The notes beneath the pieces are model-generated. The model worked only from the letters and a program-made list of their open reading frames with translations. It was not told the origin of the DNA and did not search any database. 64,000 nucleotides of DNA from Paraphoma chrysanthemicola (Eukaryota; Ascomycota; Dothideomycetes; Pleosporales; Phaeosphaeriaceae): the NCBI GenBank assembly GCA_020744225.1, contig JAGMWG010000014.1:1116001-1180000 (forward strand), given 5' to 3'. Shown here piece after piece: positions 21,856 through 32,769 of the stretch; the first letter of the stretch is position 1, and the number at the start of each line of letters is the position of its first letter. The translations under genes and the position numbers were made by a program.

Positions 21856-23354
21856 TCACCAAATAATGCCTCCAGAAGAATTCGCTAGATGAAAATTGGT
21901 CGACCCGCCTCCAACATTATTCATCACTTGCATGTTGGTCTGCGACAGTCAGCAATCAGTTCGTAGCAGCGGTAAAGATTCAGTGAACTGACCACGTGTG
22001 ACTGAGTCAACATATTTGAGTACCAGCTCAGTGGCATCTGAAACTTTGGGCCCTCTTGTTGTGCACCTGCTGGCGCTGGCGTGTATGCTGGCGGCGTAGG
22101 ACTTGCCGCCGCTTGGTACGCATTTTGTGCCACAGGCGGACTATACCCTCCAACTGGAAAGTCCTGAGCACCGGTCACTCCACGATACGCCTCGATCAGT
22201 TTGAAAACAGGCTTGGCGCCGTACTCAATGTAGTGATTCTCAACAGCTTGTTTCTGCGCCGCCGCCTTCTGCCCCATATCAACTGTGATCTGATCCTGTC
22301 TAGCTAGAAGCGCAGCATGTTGCGATGGATGTGCATCCTGTAATGGGACGAGAGCTTCTTCGAGCTGCATCACGTCACTTTGTGCCTGATATCGTATGCC
22401 GTCGATGTATGTGCCTTGGTTCTTCGCACAGATCAAGATTTGGACTGCACGACCCAGAACCTCGACATCATGCTCAGAGCGGATGGCGGGTATGACTGCG
22501 ATGGCGCTCATGATGGCTTCGTAGGATGGAGTATCGATCGCATCTGCCGTGGTGACAAAGTGCGTAACTTTCTCACAATGCGCCTTCTTCCGTGCCGTAC
22601 GTGCGTGAATGAAATTCACATGCGCAGTTGTCTTCGTCGTATCCTTATAGCTCTCCCACTGCTGCGCATATTTCGTCTTTTTCGAAGTGTGGCAGTCGGC
22701 GGCGTTGGTGTCGCTCTCGATATCGATTTTGAGCTCGTCCATGGCAAGAAGGGCTTGAAAGATCTCTTCAAGGCGAGACTCGGTCGCTGCGAGGATTGTG
22801 AAAACATCACCGATTTCCAAGTTCTCGGTCAAGAAGGTGTAAGCTGCGGTACCAAGGCGACAGGATTCTTCGGCGAAGATGTAGATGCGCTGGAGGAACA
22901 TTTCGAGCTCAGCGCGGATGTGTGTCAGACTTCGCATTTTGGGATGGTAGACTTGGTCCATCCATTTGTTGAAATCAGAAAGGGTGGAAATGTAGCGGGT
23001 TTCGTGCTCAGGAATCGGAAGACCAGTTACAAGGCGATCGTGGTCTGCGTAAAGTTGAGTGAGCCGTGGGTTTGAGCGTGGCTCGTGTAATTCAGTTCTC
23101 ACTGGGACAAGCTGGGCTAGTGAATCCGTCGGATTCCCTTGCACGGGTTGTGGATGTTGCGAAGTGCCATAATAAGACTGTGCTGCGCCTGTCCCCACAA
23201 TTGGGGGAGTGTACGACTGTGTCGATGGCACAGCTGGTGGCGTCGAAGACTGTTGATTGCTGTAGTTATAGTATCCAGAGGGCCCTGTAGGGACGATGTA
23301 ACTATATGAGAACATGCTGAATGTTCTCGATAGGGGCTGTTCGTAATCTGACAA
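21856..23354 (-). CDS. Unrecognised protein with low-complexity ends and a helical core
   Basis: Exons (minus) 23354-21993 and 21939-21856 give 481 residues. Intron 21992-21940 (53 nt) has GTCAGT and a GCTGAC branch; splicing replaces an odd tail with TNMQVMNNVGGGSTNFHLAN. Residues 1-90 are rich in Tyr, Ser, Gln, Pro and Gly. About 90-390 are predominantly helical (FNKWMDQVYHPKMRSLTHIR, TESRLEEIFQALLAMDELKI). The C-terminus is again Pro/Ala/Tyr-rich. No catalytic motif, signal peptide or membrane segment is seen. The gene converges on the GTPase gene, with about 70 bp between the stop codons. Low-complexity ends around a helical core suggest a scaffold or condensate-forming protein, which is inference only. 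Confidence 0.6.
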
Positions 23355-24368
23355 CGTGACTTTTTAACCTAGGTGAACTCAATGATATGAACGATCCAAA
23401 GGTCGGCGGGCGCGAGGAAGACATCTTCGCAGCGCTGGTGTTTATAATGCGCATGATGCTTGATGGTATTTGGTGCGGCTGAGCTGTAGGCCATCGTGCC
23501 TTGTCTGCGATAGGCATGTTCAGTCGGCTGGACCAATCGCATCGCACTCAGCCTCCTTGTTAGCTCTTTTCGGAAGCGCTTGCTAGAAACGGATTGGTCG
23601 CTCGGCCAAACCCCACCTCATTCGGCAAAGTAGGCAACACTGGATCAAGCACTGGCAGGGTGCGACACTTTTTCCGCCATCCCATCACATTAACTAACTC
23701 TTTCTAGGTAAGAATACATGTAAGGCTACCCACCTGTAGTGAAGCGCATTGGCTCAAGGGTCGAGGTGGTGGTGCACCACCTCACCACTCGAGGGGGCCC
23801 TTGAGAGTCTCGGGTATCAGAGACATGAGATCTGGGTGTTTCACTCGGAAGGGAGACCTGTCTTGCCATACGATCAACAAGGAAATTTGACGCACTCTGG
23901 TGAGCCCAATACGAAAGGATCATAGACAGCGAATAAAAACAATAGTCGGCTTCATTAGAGGGGAAGACAACAAAGGACGACTTGGGTACGTCAACATTTC
24001 TATCAAGATTTTGGAGACAGGGAGTATAAGATTTATTGTCTCTAGCATTCGTATAGGAAGTACGAGTTCCTTCAATTAGCGTGTCTGGTGGAAAGTACTA
24101 CATCACAGCGTTGTTTGTCAGTAACGTAAGGTTTTGTAACATTTACGTGCAAGCATTTTCCATGTCTTAACTGTTGATAAACAGTCGTGATACGATGTTA
24201 GCTCAATTCACTGTGAACACCATACTACTCAATTTGTGTTTGATGTCCGACAGCGCCTGTTATGCTAATGCCCTAAGCTATCCAGGCATGGACCACGCGC
24301 TTGACAGCGTTTTGGTAACTTTGCGCGCAAATACCTTTTGACGCATACCCCGTTTCTTCAGTGAAGTC
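23355..24368. other. Gene-free stretch containing a hairpin
   Basis: This 1-kb stretch lies between two minus-strand genes. It holds the inverted repeat at 23753-23805 (listed separately) and otherwise nothing recognisable. Confidence 0.5.
23753..23805. repeat. Imperfect inverted repeat (potential stem-loop)
   Basis: The outer arms CTCAAGGG (23753-23760) and CCCTTGAG (23798-23805) are exact complements. Inside them TCGAG/CTCGA and GTGGTG/CACCAC pair again around the perfect 14-base palindrome GGTGGTGCACCACC. The whole element could fold on either strand as a long hairpin. It lies about 400 bp upstream of the gene starting at 23354. Confidence 0.7.
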
Positions 24369-25145
24369 TTACTCGCAAACACATCTACGTATCTCGACCT
24401 CAATATTCCTAGCATGAACATGTGTCTTTGCTTGATTTCGCCAAATGCCCATGCGATACTTACGCGGTAACTCAGTCCGACAGGGTGAGACTTTCATGAT
24501 GAGAACAATCTTTAGCGTTTTGAGTCTTGGAAACTGACCTTGCCAGCGTGTGGCCATGGCTTGGTTATTTGGAGGTGATGGAAAGTCCCAATCGTCAACT
24601 GGTTGAGGCTCGATAGCAAGTAGATTGGCTTTCTCATCATCAGGTCGAAGCAGATAGCGCCATTCTTCCGGAAAGTCAAGCATCGCGTCCAGCCGAGACG
24701 AGTTGTTGAGGGAGACATCAAGCTCTAGGATCAGATGTTGGATCCACGTCCCCATCTGAGGCTTGGGATACATAAACCGCCTCTGGATGTGATCTCCATA
24801 TATGACATACTTCTGCACAGTTCGGAGTGTGAATGTGTTGTGGCGGTAGTATGCTTTGTACGCTTGTATCTGCATTTCCTTGTTGACGGAAGCTAGAGGG
24901 ATCAGTCGTTGTGTCGCATAAACGTGGTGAGCCATTGGCGTAATGGGATTGTTCACGATGAGACGTGCCTCAATGACCATAAGCCTAAGCTCAATGGGCA
25001 AGTGTTCAAGTGGGAAGACTTCGTTCTTTCGCCCAACGGGCATGGTGTTGAGAGATGGTGAGGCTGAAGCGGGCGTCAGTATCAGTGTGTATTGACTAGG
25101 AAGACTTTGGTATTCAGTGTCGAGTGTTGGTTGGGATTTCATCAA
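24369..25145 (-). CDS. F-box-like (2EXR-type) protein
   Basis: A single-exon gene of 258 residues. After about 45 variable residues the F-box-like helix pair reads FPLEHLPIELRLMVIEARLI. TQRLIPLASVNKEMQIQAY follows, then HNTFTLRTV and a leucine-patterned body with WIQHLILELDVSLN and EEWRYLLRPDDE. This is the common plan of a large Pezizomycotina family in which a degenerate F-box precedes a variable substrate-binding part. A start at the later Met near 25043 is possible. It is head to head with a broken paralogue (25478-26164) and shares the block YPxP...WxxLLRP with the truncated copy at 53725. Recruitment to an SCF ubiquitin ligase is possible but unproven. Confidence 0.7.
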   Translation of the reverse strand: MMKSQPTLDTEYQSLPSQYTLILTPASASPSLNTMPVGRKNEVFPLEHLPIELRLMVIEARLIVNNPITPMAHHVYATQRLIPLASVNKEMQIQAYKAYYRHNTFTLRTVQKYVIYGDHIQRRFMYPKPQMGTWIQHLILELDVSLNNSSRLDAMLDFPEEWRYLLRPDDEKANLLAIEPQPVDDWDFPSPPNNQAMATRWQGQFPRLKTLKIVLIMKVSPCRTELPRKYRMGIWRNQAKTHVHARNIEVEIRRCVCE

Positions 25146-25477
25146 TGTTATTGGTGATATTCGACTTGATGAGAACTATTTCAACGTGATTTGATATACG
25201 AGGGGATCTGAACAAAGTCCATTCACAAGGTCTGCACAATCCTCCGAATCTCTATGTTCTAGGCGAGTACATGGGCACTGTAAAGTATCACTGGGAGAGA
25301 GGTGAAGATACCTCAGTACTACTTATTAGATTCGTGAGGCATTGTCACTGTGCAAGACAAATACTCATGAAGCTCCACTGCAATCATACACAGCCCCTTC
25401 TCAGATCCATTGCCGGACAATTCGGTTACGACCTCAACTTAAACAATCACCACATCTAAAGCACGAGAAAATCCAGC
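25146..25477. other. Intergenic space between divergent F-box-like copies
   Basis: This 332-bp stretch lies between the start of the intact copy and the start of the broken one, and presumably serves as a two-way promoter. No motif stands out. Confidence 0.4.
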
Positions 25478-26164
25478 ATGGCCATGGAGTTTCCGCTCTT
25501 TGGCCGCCTCCCCGTCGAACTCAAGACTCACATTCTCCGCCATCGCCTCGCCCTTTCGGCCGCCATCACCGAGCGCTCCCATTCCAGCCACTTCACTCGC
25601 AGTCTCCTACCACTCGCCCTAACCTGAAAATAAATCTGCATCCTCACCCATGAAGTCTACTACGAGGAAAACACATTCGTCGCTTCCCGCGGCCTGGATA
25701 CCTGACACTATCCCAGTCCTGCCTTCAGCGCACAGATTCGCAAACTCCGGATACGCATCATAGTTCAAAGCGATCAATTAAAGATAGACAAGGACATACA
25801 CTGGCCTGTCTGGATCGAACGACCTCACAATGAATGGCGGTATTTGCTCGGCATGCGCTTGCATGGGCAGTCGTCCTGGGAGTACATCTCGTGGCAACAG
25901 CATTTACCTCGCTTGGACAGTCTGAAGGTAACTGTTGTGAGTCGTAACTCGAAAAATGTCCCTGCCGCATGGAAGCACGAAGACATGAAGACATTGGGTA
26001 TACATCATACTCGGCTCGAGGCTAGGCGAGTCGAAGTCGTTATCGAGGGGATCAAGTCTTGTCTTGATAGAGTGTCTGATAGGGAGGTTCGACTGTCTGG
26101 AGGAGAATGCTGTAAGGAGAGGATTGCGTCGATCATCAAAAGCAAGATTGGTATTCGGAAGTGA
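25478..26164 (+). pseudogene. F-box-like gene with three in-frame stops
   Basis: One frame of 228 codons can be followed from ATG 25478 to TGA 26164. It starts MAMEFPLFGRLPVELKTHIL (F-box-like), continues through HEVYYEENTF and IRKLRIRIIV, and ends with RRVEVVIEGIKSCLD. TGA at 25625, TAA at 25631 and TGA at 25703 interrupt it. No frameshift is needed and no intron with good signals removes all three. Each stop is one transition from a sense codon (CGA or CAA or TGG), the pattern left by C-to-T decay. The family body and length match the neighbouring intact gene, with which it is head to head. Confidence 0.8.
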
Positions 26165-26573
26165 GAGAGATCGCAGGACAAGGCATTGGGCATAGTAAGC
26201 CTCTTCAAGCGTTGACTAGTGCCTATATATTGATATGGGCCAAGTAAGAGATATGGAGGCAATGATGCTCATATCATTAGAATGGCGGAAAAATGATCCC
26301 TTTTGATGGCATTTGGGCTTCATTGCACTATGTTCAAAGATTCAATGCACGATGTGCCTTCTCATGTGCTACAGCTTTCGCCCCCATCTGACGGTACGCA
26401 AACGCCAGGCAGATCGATGATTGCTGCCGCAGTCATACCGCATTGACCAAACCGCAGAACTTCTGCATCATGTCTTCGTTGACTCAGGTGGATCCTCTTG
26501 TATTACAGCTCCGTGATTCATTCATCTATTCCGAAATTTGGCAAAGGCTGCGAGCCAGAGGTAGCAGCATCAT
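26165..26573. other. Gene-free stretch
   Basis: This 409-bp stretch lies between the 3' ends of the broken F-box-like gene and the repeat protein. No feature is seen. Confidence 0.4.
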
Positions 26574-27230
26574 CTACACTTTCGGTTCGTGCAGCTTCGA
26601 TTCGACCATCGCGAGCAACTCCATCCGAGCGGCGTCGCCATATGCCATGTTGTTCTGATACGTGTCAGCCGAACAATCCACCCGAGAATATGCCAGACCC
26701 TACCTTCTTCAGGAACTCCTTCATCTCCTCGTCGGACCATTGACGCGGATCGTCGAAGCCCGTTGACTTCGGCTCGTTTATCTTCGACAGCACCATTGCG
26801 CGGAGTTCTTGGATTGTGGGATCGCTTCCGACAGCCAAGTCGCGCTTCAATTGATTAGCGTTGTACTTGGGACTTGTAGCGAAGGGTGGACGTACAGTTG
26901 TGAGGAATCTCTTCATGTCATCTTCGGACCACGACTTAGGATCTGATGTCTAGGTAAGCACATATAGCTATGAGAGGCTAACTCATGGCGACGTACCTCC
27001 TTTCAGCTCGAAGTGAGGTTTACGTTGGGTGCGACCACCGATCTTTGGTTTCGGAATCGAGCTGGGTAAGAATTCTGTGCCCCATACGCTGTATACGACA
27101 CCGATTGCGACCGCGACGGCAGCGAGACCGATAAGGGTCTACTCGAACTCAGTAAGCTTCTGTACAGAATGGTATGAGTATGACCGCATACCCTCGTCTG
27201 CGACGCTTGCTCAACTGATGTGGACGACAT
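26574..27230 (-). CDS. Small membrane protein with two tandem WSxxxMKxFL repeats
   Basis: Exons (minus) 27230-27192, 27138-26997, 26942-26896, 26844-26704 and 26654-26574 give 149 residues; the introns are 49-54 nt, several with clear CTAAT or CTGAC branches. One N-terminal membrane helix (TLIGLAAVAVAIGVVYSVWG) is followed by a basic linker and two copies of a repeat of about 45 residues: DPKSWSEDDMKRFLTTRDL...LRAMVLSKINEPK and DPRQWSDEEMKEFLKKNNM...LLAMVESKLHEPK. Intron positions fall at equivalent places in both repeats (after FLTT and after FLKK), which supports both the model and an origin by internal duplication. The repeat recalls other short Trp-Ser-Asp helix modules of fungi, but I do not recognise a named family. 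Confidence 0.75.
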
Positions 27231-29262
27231 GATGTGGTATTTCGAAGTAGTAGTAAAGTTTTAGAAATTTCGATACCCTAAGTTGTCGGCTCGAGAAAGA
27301 AGGGAACAAAGACGGCGTCCGATAACGAGCAGCACTATTGTCTTTTATCCAATCCAGCGGGTACAGTATGCACCACCAGCACTCACTGGCAATTATGACG
27401 TGCCCTCATCCAACAGTCTTCTTAGCCTCAACACCCAAACCTCAACATGTGAGAATTGATGACATCATCTGCACAGAATTGCTAAAAACCATGGTTGTAA
27501 ATGTTGCTATAATAGCGTGTTGAAAGCAATCGTTTGTATGGGAGAGGCGCATGCGCTTGTCCGTGGTCGAGGCCGAATGATCGTCATGCACGGCCGGGCG
27601 GGCAGATCGTTTGGTTGCGGCTGAAAGCTAGACCGGATGCAGAATGGTGGCATTCTCGAAGAGCATTCCTCCAGCCTTCCGAGGTTGGGACGACGACCTC
27701 GGACAATTGCGTGAATGGGAAGAGGCCTCCTAGAGATTGGTAATTGGTGATGGGAATACTGGAGTATACGATCCAAAATGGAAGCGTCTTACTGGCCAGT
27801 TGACTTGTTGCACACATTTGAGATCAGTGATATACCAGTCGAGAGAAAAGTACATGAAAATTGTTTGTCGAAGACGCAGAGACAGGTGAGTATTGATAAC
27901 TACGCCGGACAAGCTGTGAACATTAAAACAACACCATTCAACCAATGTTGCCTACTTGAGCCTCTGAGTGATGCAGCTGTGATGTTGTAGCTATTACATT
28001 GAGTAGCGGGCATAGGATGTCGGCGGCCTCTTACATGCTGCGCAGTGCTTCAGCGAAGCTATCGCGAGGATAAGACGTTGCAGATTCCGGTCTTTGTTGT
28101 CAAAATGCGTTCCGAGGTATGAATTAAATGTAGACAGCTGGAAAACATGACTTGTACGCAGAGTCAATCAAGCAATCGGTTTACTCAGCATTTGAACTTC
28201 CCCAATATCGATGTCATAGTCGACTCTTCTTTTGTAGTATTGTCCAGCATAGTTCGTGAAAGGATGACCAAACCTGAAAAGCGCCCTTGAGCGTCCCAGT
28301 GACCTTCCTCTCAATGCAACATTGGCGCCGCACAACATCGCAAGCCTCAAGCACGAGCAAATTGACGCCTCGTACTCTATCAACCCAACCTGCAGCAACT
28401 GAAACACTGCACGACTGTGTCTAAACTCTGGTCTTGCGTTTCAACGTGCAGCAGTGGAGTACAACTTCCTCGCTGGTATTGGCCAGTGCCTTGAAGTTGA
28501 CAATAGCAAGGGCGCCCTTGCTTAACGCTACCTGCATAGCCATTGTAGCCCTTGGATTTCTTTGTTGGGCTTTGCTTACTGGAAGATTATTGTACGTGTG
28601 TCCATGCGTAGCTTTGTATATGTGACTCGGTCTGACGACTGCCTTTGTTGTAGCGATGCCTCGTGAAGTCATCATGCACCAGATGTGATTGTGTAGCTCC
28701 TCCAGTGCGTCAGTTCGACATCTTTCTCATATGGGCACAGACGCGGGCTGCAGTGCATGGCGTGAAGGCGTTGAAGTACAGTGCTGACTTGACCGATCGG
28801 AAGAGGTGTCTGCAGGCGTTCCCCTTAATAAGGGTGCTTGCGCAATGCCCTGCTGGCTCTGCTAGGCAAGTACAAGCGCGTTATGGCGCATTTTGGGCTG
28901 AGTTGATGGTGCAGCCACCACGTGTATTTCAGATCTCCTCATGGCCAGCTCCTTGCAGATTCGTCTCCCAATGCCCGGTACCTGCATAATCGCCCCTGAC
29001 CCTTTACATCCTCGCTCGTGGCTTGGTGGTCCGACATCAGCCTCAATATGCAGCTTGCTCAAGATGGCGATGTCTCCGTGGCGCGGGGCATGGCGGGGCA
29101 GCTGCCGGACCTCGTGTCGCCCATTCTCGCGAGACGCGGCCAGCTCCGACGCTTCCTGGCGGCCTTTGCTGACGGCTTCTTATGCACACAACTTGATTCC
29201 GTCTTTATCGCAAATATCCTACGACCTGCAAGCCGCGAGACCATTCTGCTGTTCCCAACACA
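27231..29262. other. 2-kb gene-free stretch
   Basis: Only short, overlapping, unrelated open frames occur on both strands. I found no domain, splice-consistent chain or RNA gene. The right end is the promoter of the PhyH gene. Confidence 0.5.
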
Positions 29263-30313
29263 ATGACAGTGAACAATGTAGAAGGGCTAACGCCTGAGCA
29301 ATTGACCTTCTTCAACGAGAATGGTTACCTACTGGTACCTGACGCGTTATCGCAGGATACCGTGAAGCAGCTTCTTGAGGATACCAACAAGATGCTGAAT
29401 GACTTCTCGCTGGACGACCACCCCATGACTAAATTCTCGACCGGTGGCGAAGACGGCGCAGACCACGTAGGCGACGCATACTTTCTCGAGTCCGGAGACA
29501 AGGTGCGGTTCTTCTTCGAAGAGGGTATGTGCGAACGTTGTGTGCATTGTAGCAACCCTAGCTGATCGGGTCATAGATGCTTTCGATAAGTCGGGTACCC
29601 TCACGAAGCCAAAGCATCGCGCGATCAACAAGATTGGCCACTACCTTCACGAGTTATCTCCGTCCTTTCGAAGCATATCTCTTTCGGAGCGCAATGCAGC
29701 GATTGCCCGCTCGCTCTCTTTCCGCGACCCGCGCGTGCTGCAGTCTATGGTGATATGTAAGCAGCCAGAAATTGGCGGCGCAGTCCCACCACACCAAGAC
29801 AGCACGTTCCTGTATACGGACCCTCCGAGTGCCGTCGGGTGGTGGTATGCGCTCGAGGACGCGACGGCGGAGAACGGATGCTTGAGCTTCGCCGCAGGAA
29901 GCCACAAGCGCTCAGCGATCGAAAAGCGTTTCGTGCGGACCGGCGAGAAGGGCTCGGAAGGTACGGGATTCATCGACAACGACGGCGCGCGCTTTCCGAA
30001 GAATCTGCAGAACGGTGTCAATGGCACTGCGAACGGCGAGAAGGACTACGAGATCGTTGAAAAGGAGGAGAAGTATGACATGGGTGAGGTCAAGGCCGGC
30101 ACACTCGTCTTGATCCATGGCAACATCCTGCACAAGAGCGAGAAGAATACCAGTGGGAAAAGCCGCAATATCTATACGTTCCATGTCATCGAGGGTGATC
30201 AGCAGTACGACCAGAGGAATTGGCTGCAACCGCCCGAGCAAGGCTTCTCGAAGTTGTATCAGGCCGAAAAAGGACAAAAGACGGAGGAGAATCGATTGGG
30301 TCGAGACTGGTGA
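29263..30313 (+). CDS. PhyH-family Fe(II)/2-oxoglutarate dioxygenase
   Basis: Exons 29263-29524 and 29577-30313 encode 332 residues. Intron 29525-29576 (52 nt) has GTATGT and GCTGAT. The N-terminus LTPEQLTFFNENGYLLVPDA is the usual PhyH opening. The iron-binding HxD lies in PPHQDSTFLYTDP (His160, Asp162), the distal His in LVLIHGNILHKS, and a 2-oxoglutarate-binding Arg in GKSRNIYTFHV. The length matches the eukaryotic phytanoyl-CoA-dioxygenase-domain (PHYHD1-like) group. These enzymes hydroxylate a small organic substrate, which is not known here. No clear peroxisomal C-terminal signal is seen; the protein ends NRLGRDW. The stop lies 18 bp from the stop of the convergent gene. Confidence 0.85.
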
Positions 30314-30331
30314 AAACCCATAGTTTAGATG

Positions 30332-30898
30332 CTATGACTTGCTCTGCACGCACAGCGCGATGCCACCAAGTACAAATGCCATGCCTATCCACGTGTCTGT
30401 AGTCCATTAGCCTTTGTGATGACCAAATAATTCAGTGACTGACCTCTACTTATGGTCTTCTTCTCGGCGAACCACTCGCCGAGCACCGTGAACAGAAATG
30501 CCAGCGAGTTTGTGATGGGCACAGTCAAGCTCAACTCAGCTTTCCCAATCAGGATGAAGAACCAAATACTGCCCGTTATGTTGAATAACAGAGGCACTGC
30601 ATATGCCGGTCTGCTCAGGACGCCAATGACAGCATAGAATATGCCCAAGGCCTTCTTCTTCAGCCACGAGTTGTTTGGATCGGTGAGGGATGGCCGCTGT
30701 GGTGGGGTGTAGTTCCTAACAGAATAAGCATTACCACCTGAGATATGGTCAGGAGGATCTGGCCTACATGGCAGCCTTCCTCATAAATGGTGTCGTCAGT
30801 CCCCAGCATGCGCCGACTAGTAGGAAACCCAGGATCCAGCGGAAGAGTGACGGTTGCGGCTCATCTGTAATGGGCATGTCTGGGTCTATGGCGCCCAT
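30332..30898 (-). CDS. TMEM234/UPF0546-like small multi-spanning membrane protein
   Basis: Exons (minus) 30898-30768, 30715-30444 and 30396-30332 give 155 residues; the introns are 52 and 47 nt, the second with a GCTAAT branch. Membrane segments include WILGFLLVGACWGLTTPFMR, IFYAVIGVLSRPAYAVPLLF, LTVPITNSLAFLFTVLGEWF and IGMAFVLGGIALCVQ. The ACWG-T-PF motif and the N-S-LAF-FT-LGE segment are characteristic of the TMEM234 family, which is related to small drug/metabolite transporters. Function and location are unknown. None of the three exons is recognisable alone. The gene is tail to tail with the PhyH gene, 18 bp apart. Confidence 0.8.
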
Positions 30899-32769
30899 TG
30901 TTCTTCGCGGTGGCTTCTGCAGCTTGTGATGTTGCGTGTATAAGCACACCTGGCGTGTGCAGTAATTCCAAAATCGATGATGCCGTGATTGTGATTGCGA
31001 CAGCCTGGATGCTGTCGTTCCTGGAGATGCGAGACGCGCTTTCCGTAGGAGCTGAGCCAAGTCCGTGCACGTAAACACCAAACCGTCATCGCGAGCTCAT
31101 CTGGACACCACATTTGCAAACGCTTACAGACATGTTGCGACCAACCGCAAGGTAATATAATGCGCGACAGTAACGATCTAAAATTTGATTTAAGCACGAC
31201 TCTGGCAACGCAGCAATATTGTCCTCCTCGCAGCTGGCAAACCCTCACTCCGGACAGCCATTCGAACAGCCAGCGACATGACTTCACATGCGAGGCATTT
31301 CGTCATGTGAACTACCACCTTGTATCTAGTTTGGCGCTTGAGCGCTCGAACCTACGGCGTCGATACGTATGGTTTACGTTCGGGAACCGTGATCTTCAAC
31401 CGATCGACGTTTGAACAGAACATTTTCTCTGGTCATGAGCTCATTGTCTGTGCACCTCAACACCAAACGGTCATCGCGAAGATCTCAGATCTTCAACCTG
31501 GAGGCAATCTGCCAACTGCTCGTAACGAGGAATTTGGACGTGGATCATGGTACGGACGATGTAACGAGCGCCACCGTCCCAACGTCGGACCTGCATCAAC
31601 CACGCGCGCCATGCTGCATCATGCAGGAACGATGGCTTCTTGCCACGACATGCGCGATACCATCCTCTCGTCCACGCCATTGCTAGACCAGGTCTCTGGA
31701 CACGATACAGGCAGCTTCAGCGATGCGATACGCCGCAGGTGTTCCAGCAACCAGCGACCAGCAGACTCTTTTTGCCTAGTGTCATTGCCGCCAGGCTAGT
31801 TGTCTTTCATCCACTCTCCTGGATTTTCGTTTTGGCTCTCTGCTATCCATTTCCTGCTCCAGCTTCTTTTCTGGCCTATCGCATTATCTTCGGCACAATT
31901 TCTGAGGTCTCACTGCTACGGTGGGCTGGTAACCACTGCTTGCGGTATGTGCGACCATTGCATTCCAGGCCCTCGGTAATTGACGTGGCGGGTTCAATAC
32001 TCATCGCGATGTGCGCTGGACTCGAGACACCTCTGCCTATCGAGAGCGCGATCATGACTGCAAGACGATCTACTCAGGTCGAACGATATTCTGGCAGAGC
32101 CGCCACCGGCAGGATAGCAACCAGCTGCTGATACTCAAGTCATCGAAGCGCCTTGACCTGACAAAGGTACCTTGCGGAGAACAAAGGCAAGCACGATGAC
32201 TGTGTAACGGCTATCCGTGGGCTGGGCAACGCCTTCAAGAATGCGACCAGGCGTTCGGTATGGGGCTGCATGCGGCACGCACCAACCTTGCCCTAACCCC
32301 GTCACGAACTGCCCAACCTCCACGGATCTTCACGCACTCTGACGTTTGACACCTGGGACCGTGCAGACGCCTCAAAGTTTCCTGAAACATAAGGGTGGTG
32401 GCTTAGGTCATCCCCCATTCCGCCCTGATTCGCTAAGTATAGTACGTCGCATTCTGGAATGCACTCAATGAAGAAGAGGCTGGCAGGAACTCTTCCCAAC
32501 GAGTGTCTAGCAGTATATATCAAGTATGCGTGAGTTTGTTTAGCATGTTTGTATTCTGCACCATTGGCTTATCACACTCGCTTCTACCAGTCAACGGTTC
32601 ATACTCGGCTTACCCACAACGTACAAGTACGCGTTACATTCGTCGCGTTATCGGCTCCGTTTACCACCTCAAGCAGTTCCTTGCAACCCCATTTTCCCAG
32701 CTCTCCGGCTCAGCATCACGTGAAGAATACTTCATGACTTCGCTACTACATCACTCCACGCCTATACCA
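30899..32769. other. Gene-free upstream region of wetA
   Basis: This 1.87-kb stretch lies between divergent genes. Open frames (for example 31640-32131) have no recognisable content. Upstream ATGs in the wetA frame (32503, 32734) exist, but the translation they add resembles leader sequence. A long promoter is usual for conidiation regulators. Confidence 0.5.
32416..32461. promoter_or_regulatory. Cluster of CATTCY (AbaA-type) sites upstream of wetA
   Basis: CATTCC is at 32416-32421, and CATTCT at 32450-32455 abuts the inverted CATTCC (GGAATG) at 32456-32461. A further CATTCC is at 31961-31966. CATTCY is the published consensus for AbaA, the TEA/ATTS factor that activates wetA in Aspergillus. 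The cluster lies about 310-350 bp before the chosen start codon. Confidence 0.5.

Noticed and set aside
22380..23075. Plus-strand frame of 231 codons
   Set aside because: Antisense to the helical core of the minus-strand gene 21856-23354, which has better composition and a clean intron.
31640..32131. Plus-strand frame of 163 codons upstream of wetA
   Set aside because: No recognisable motif; hydrophobic patches are short and the region is better read as promoter.
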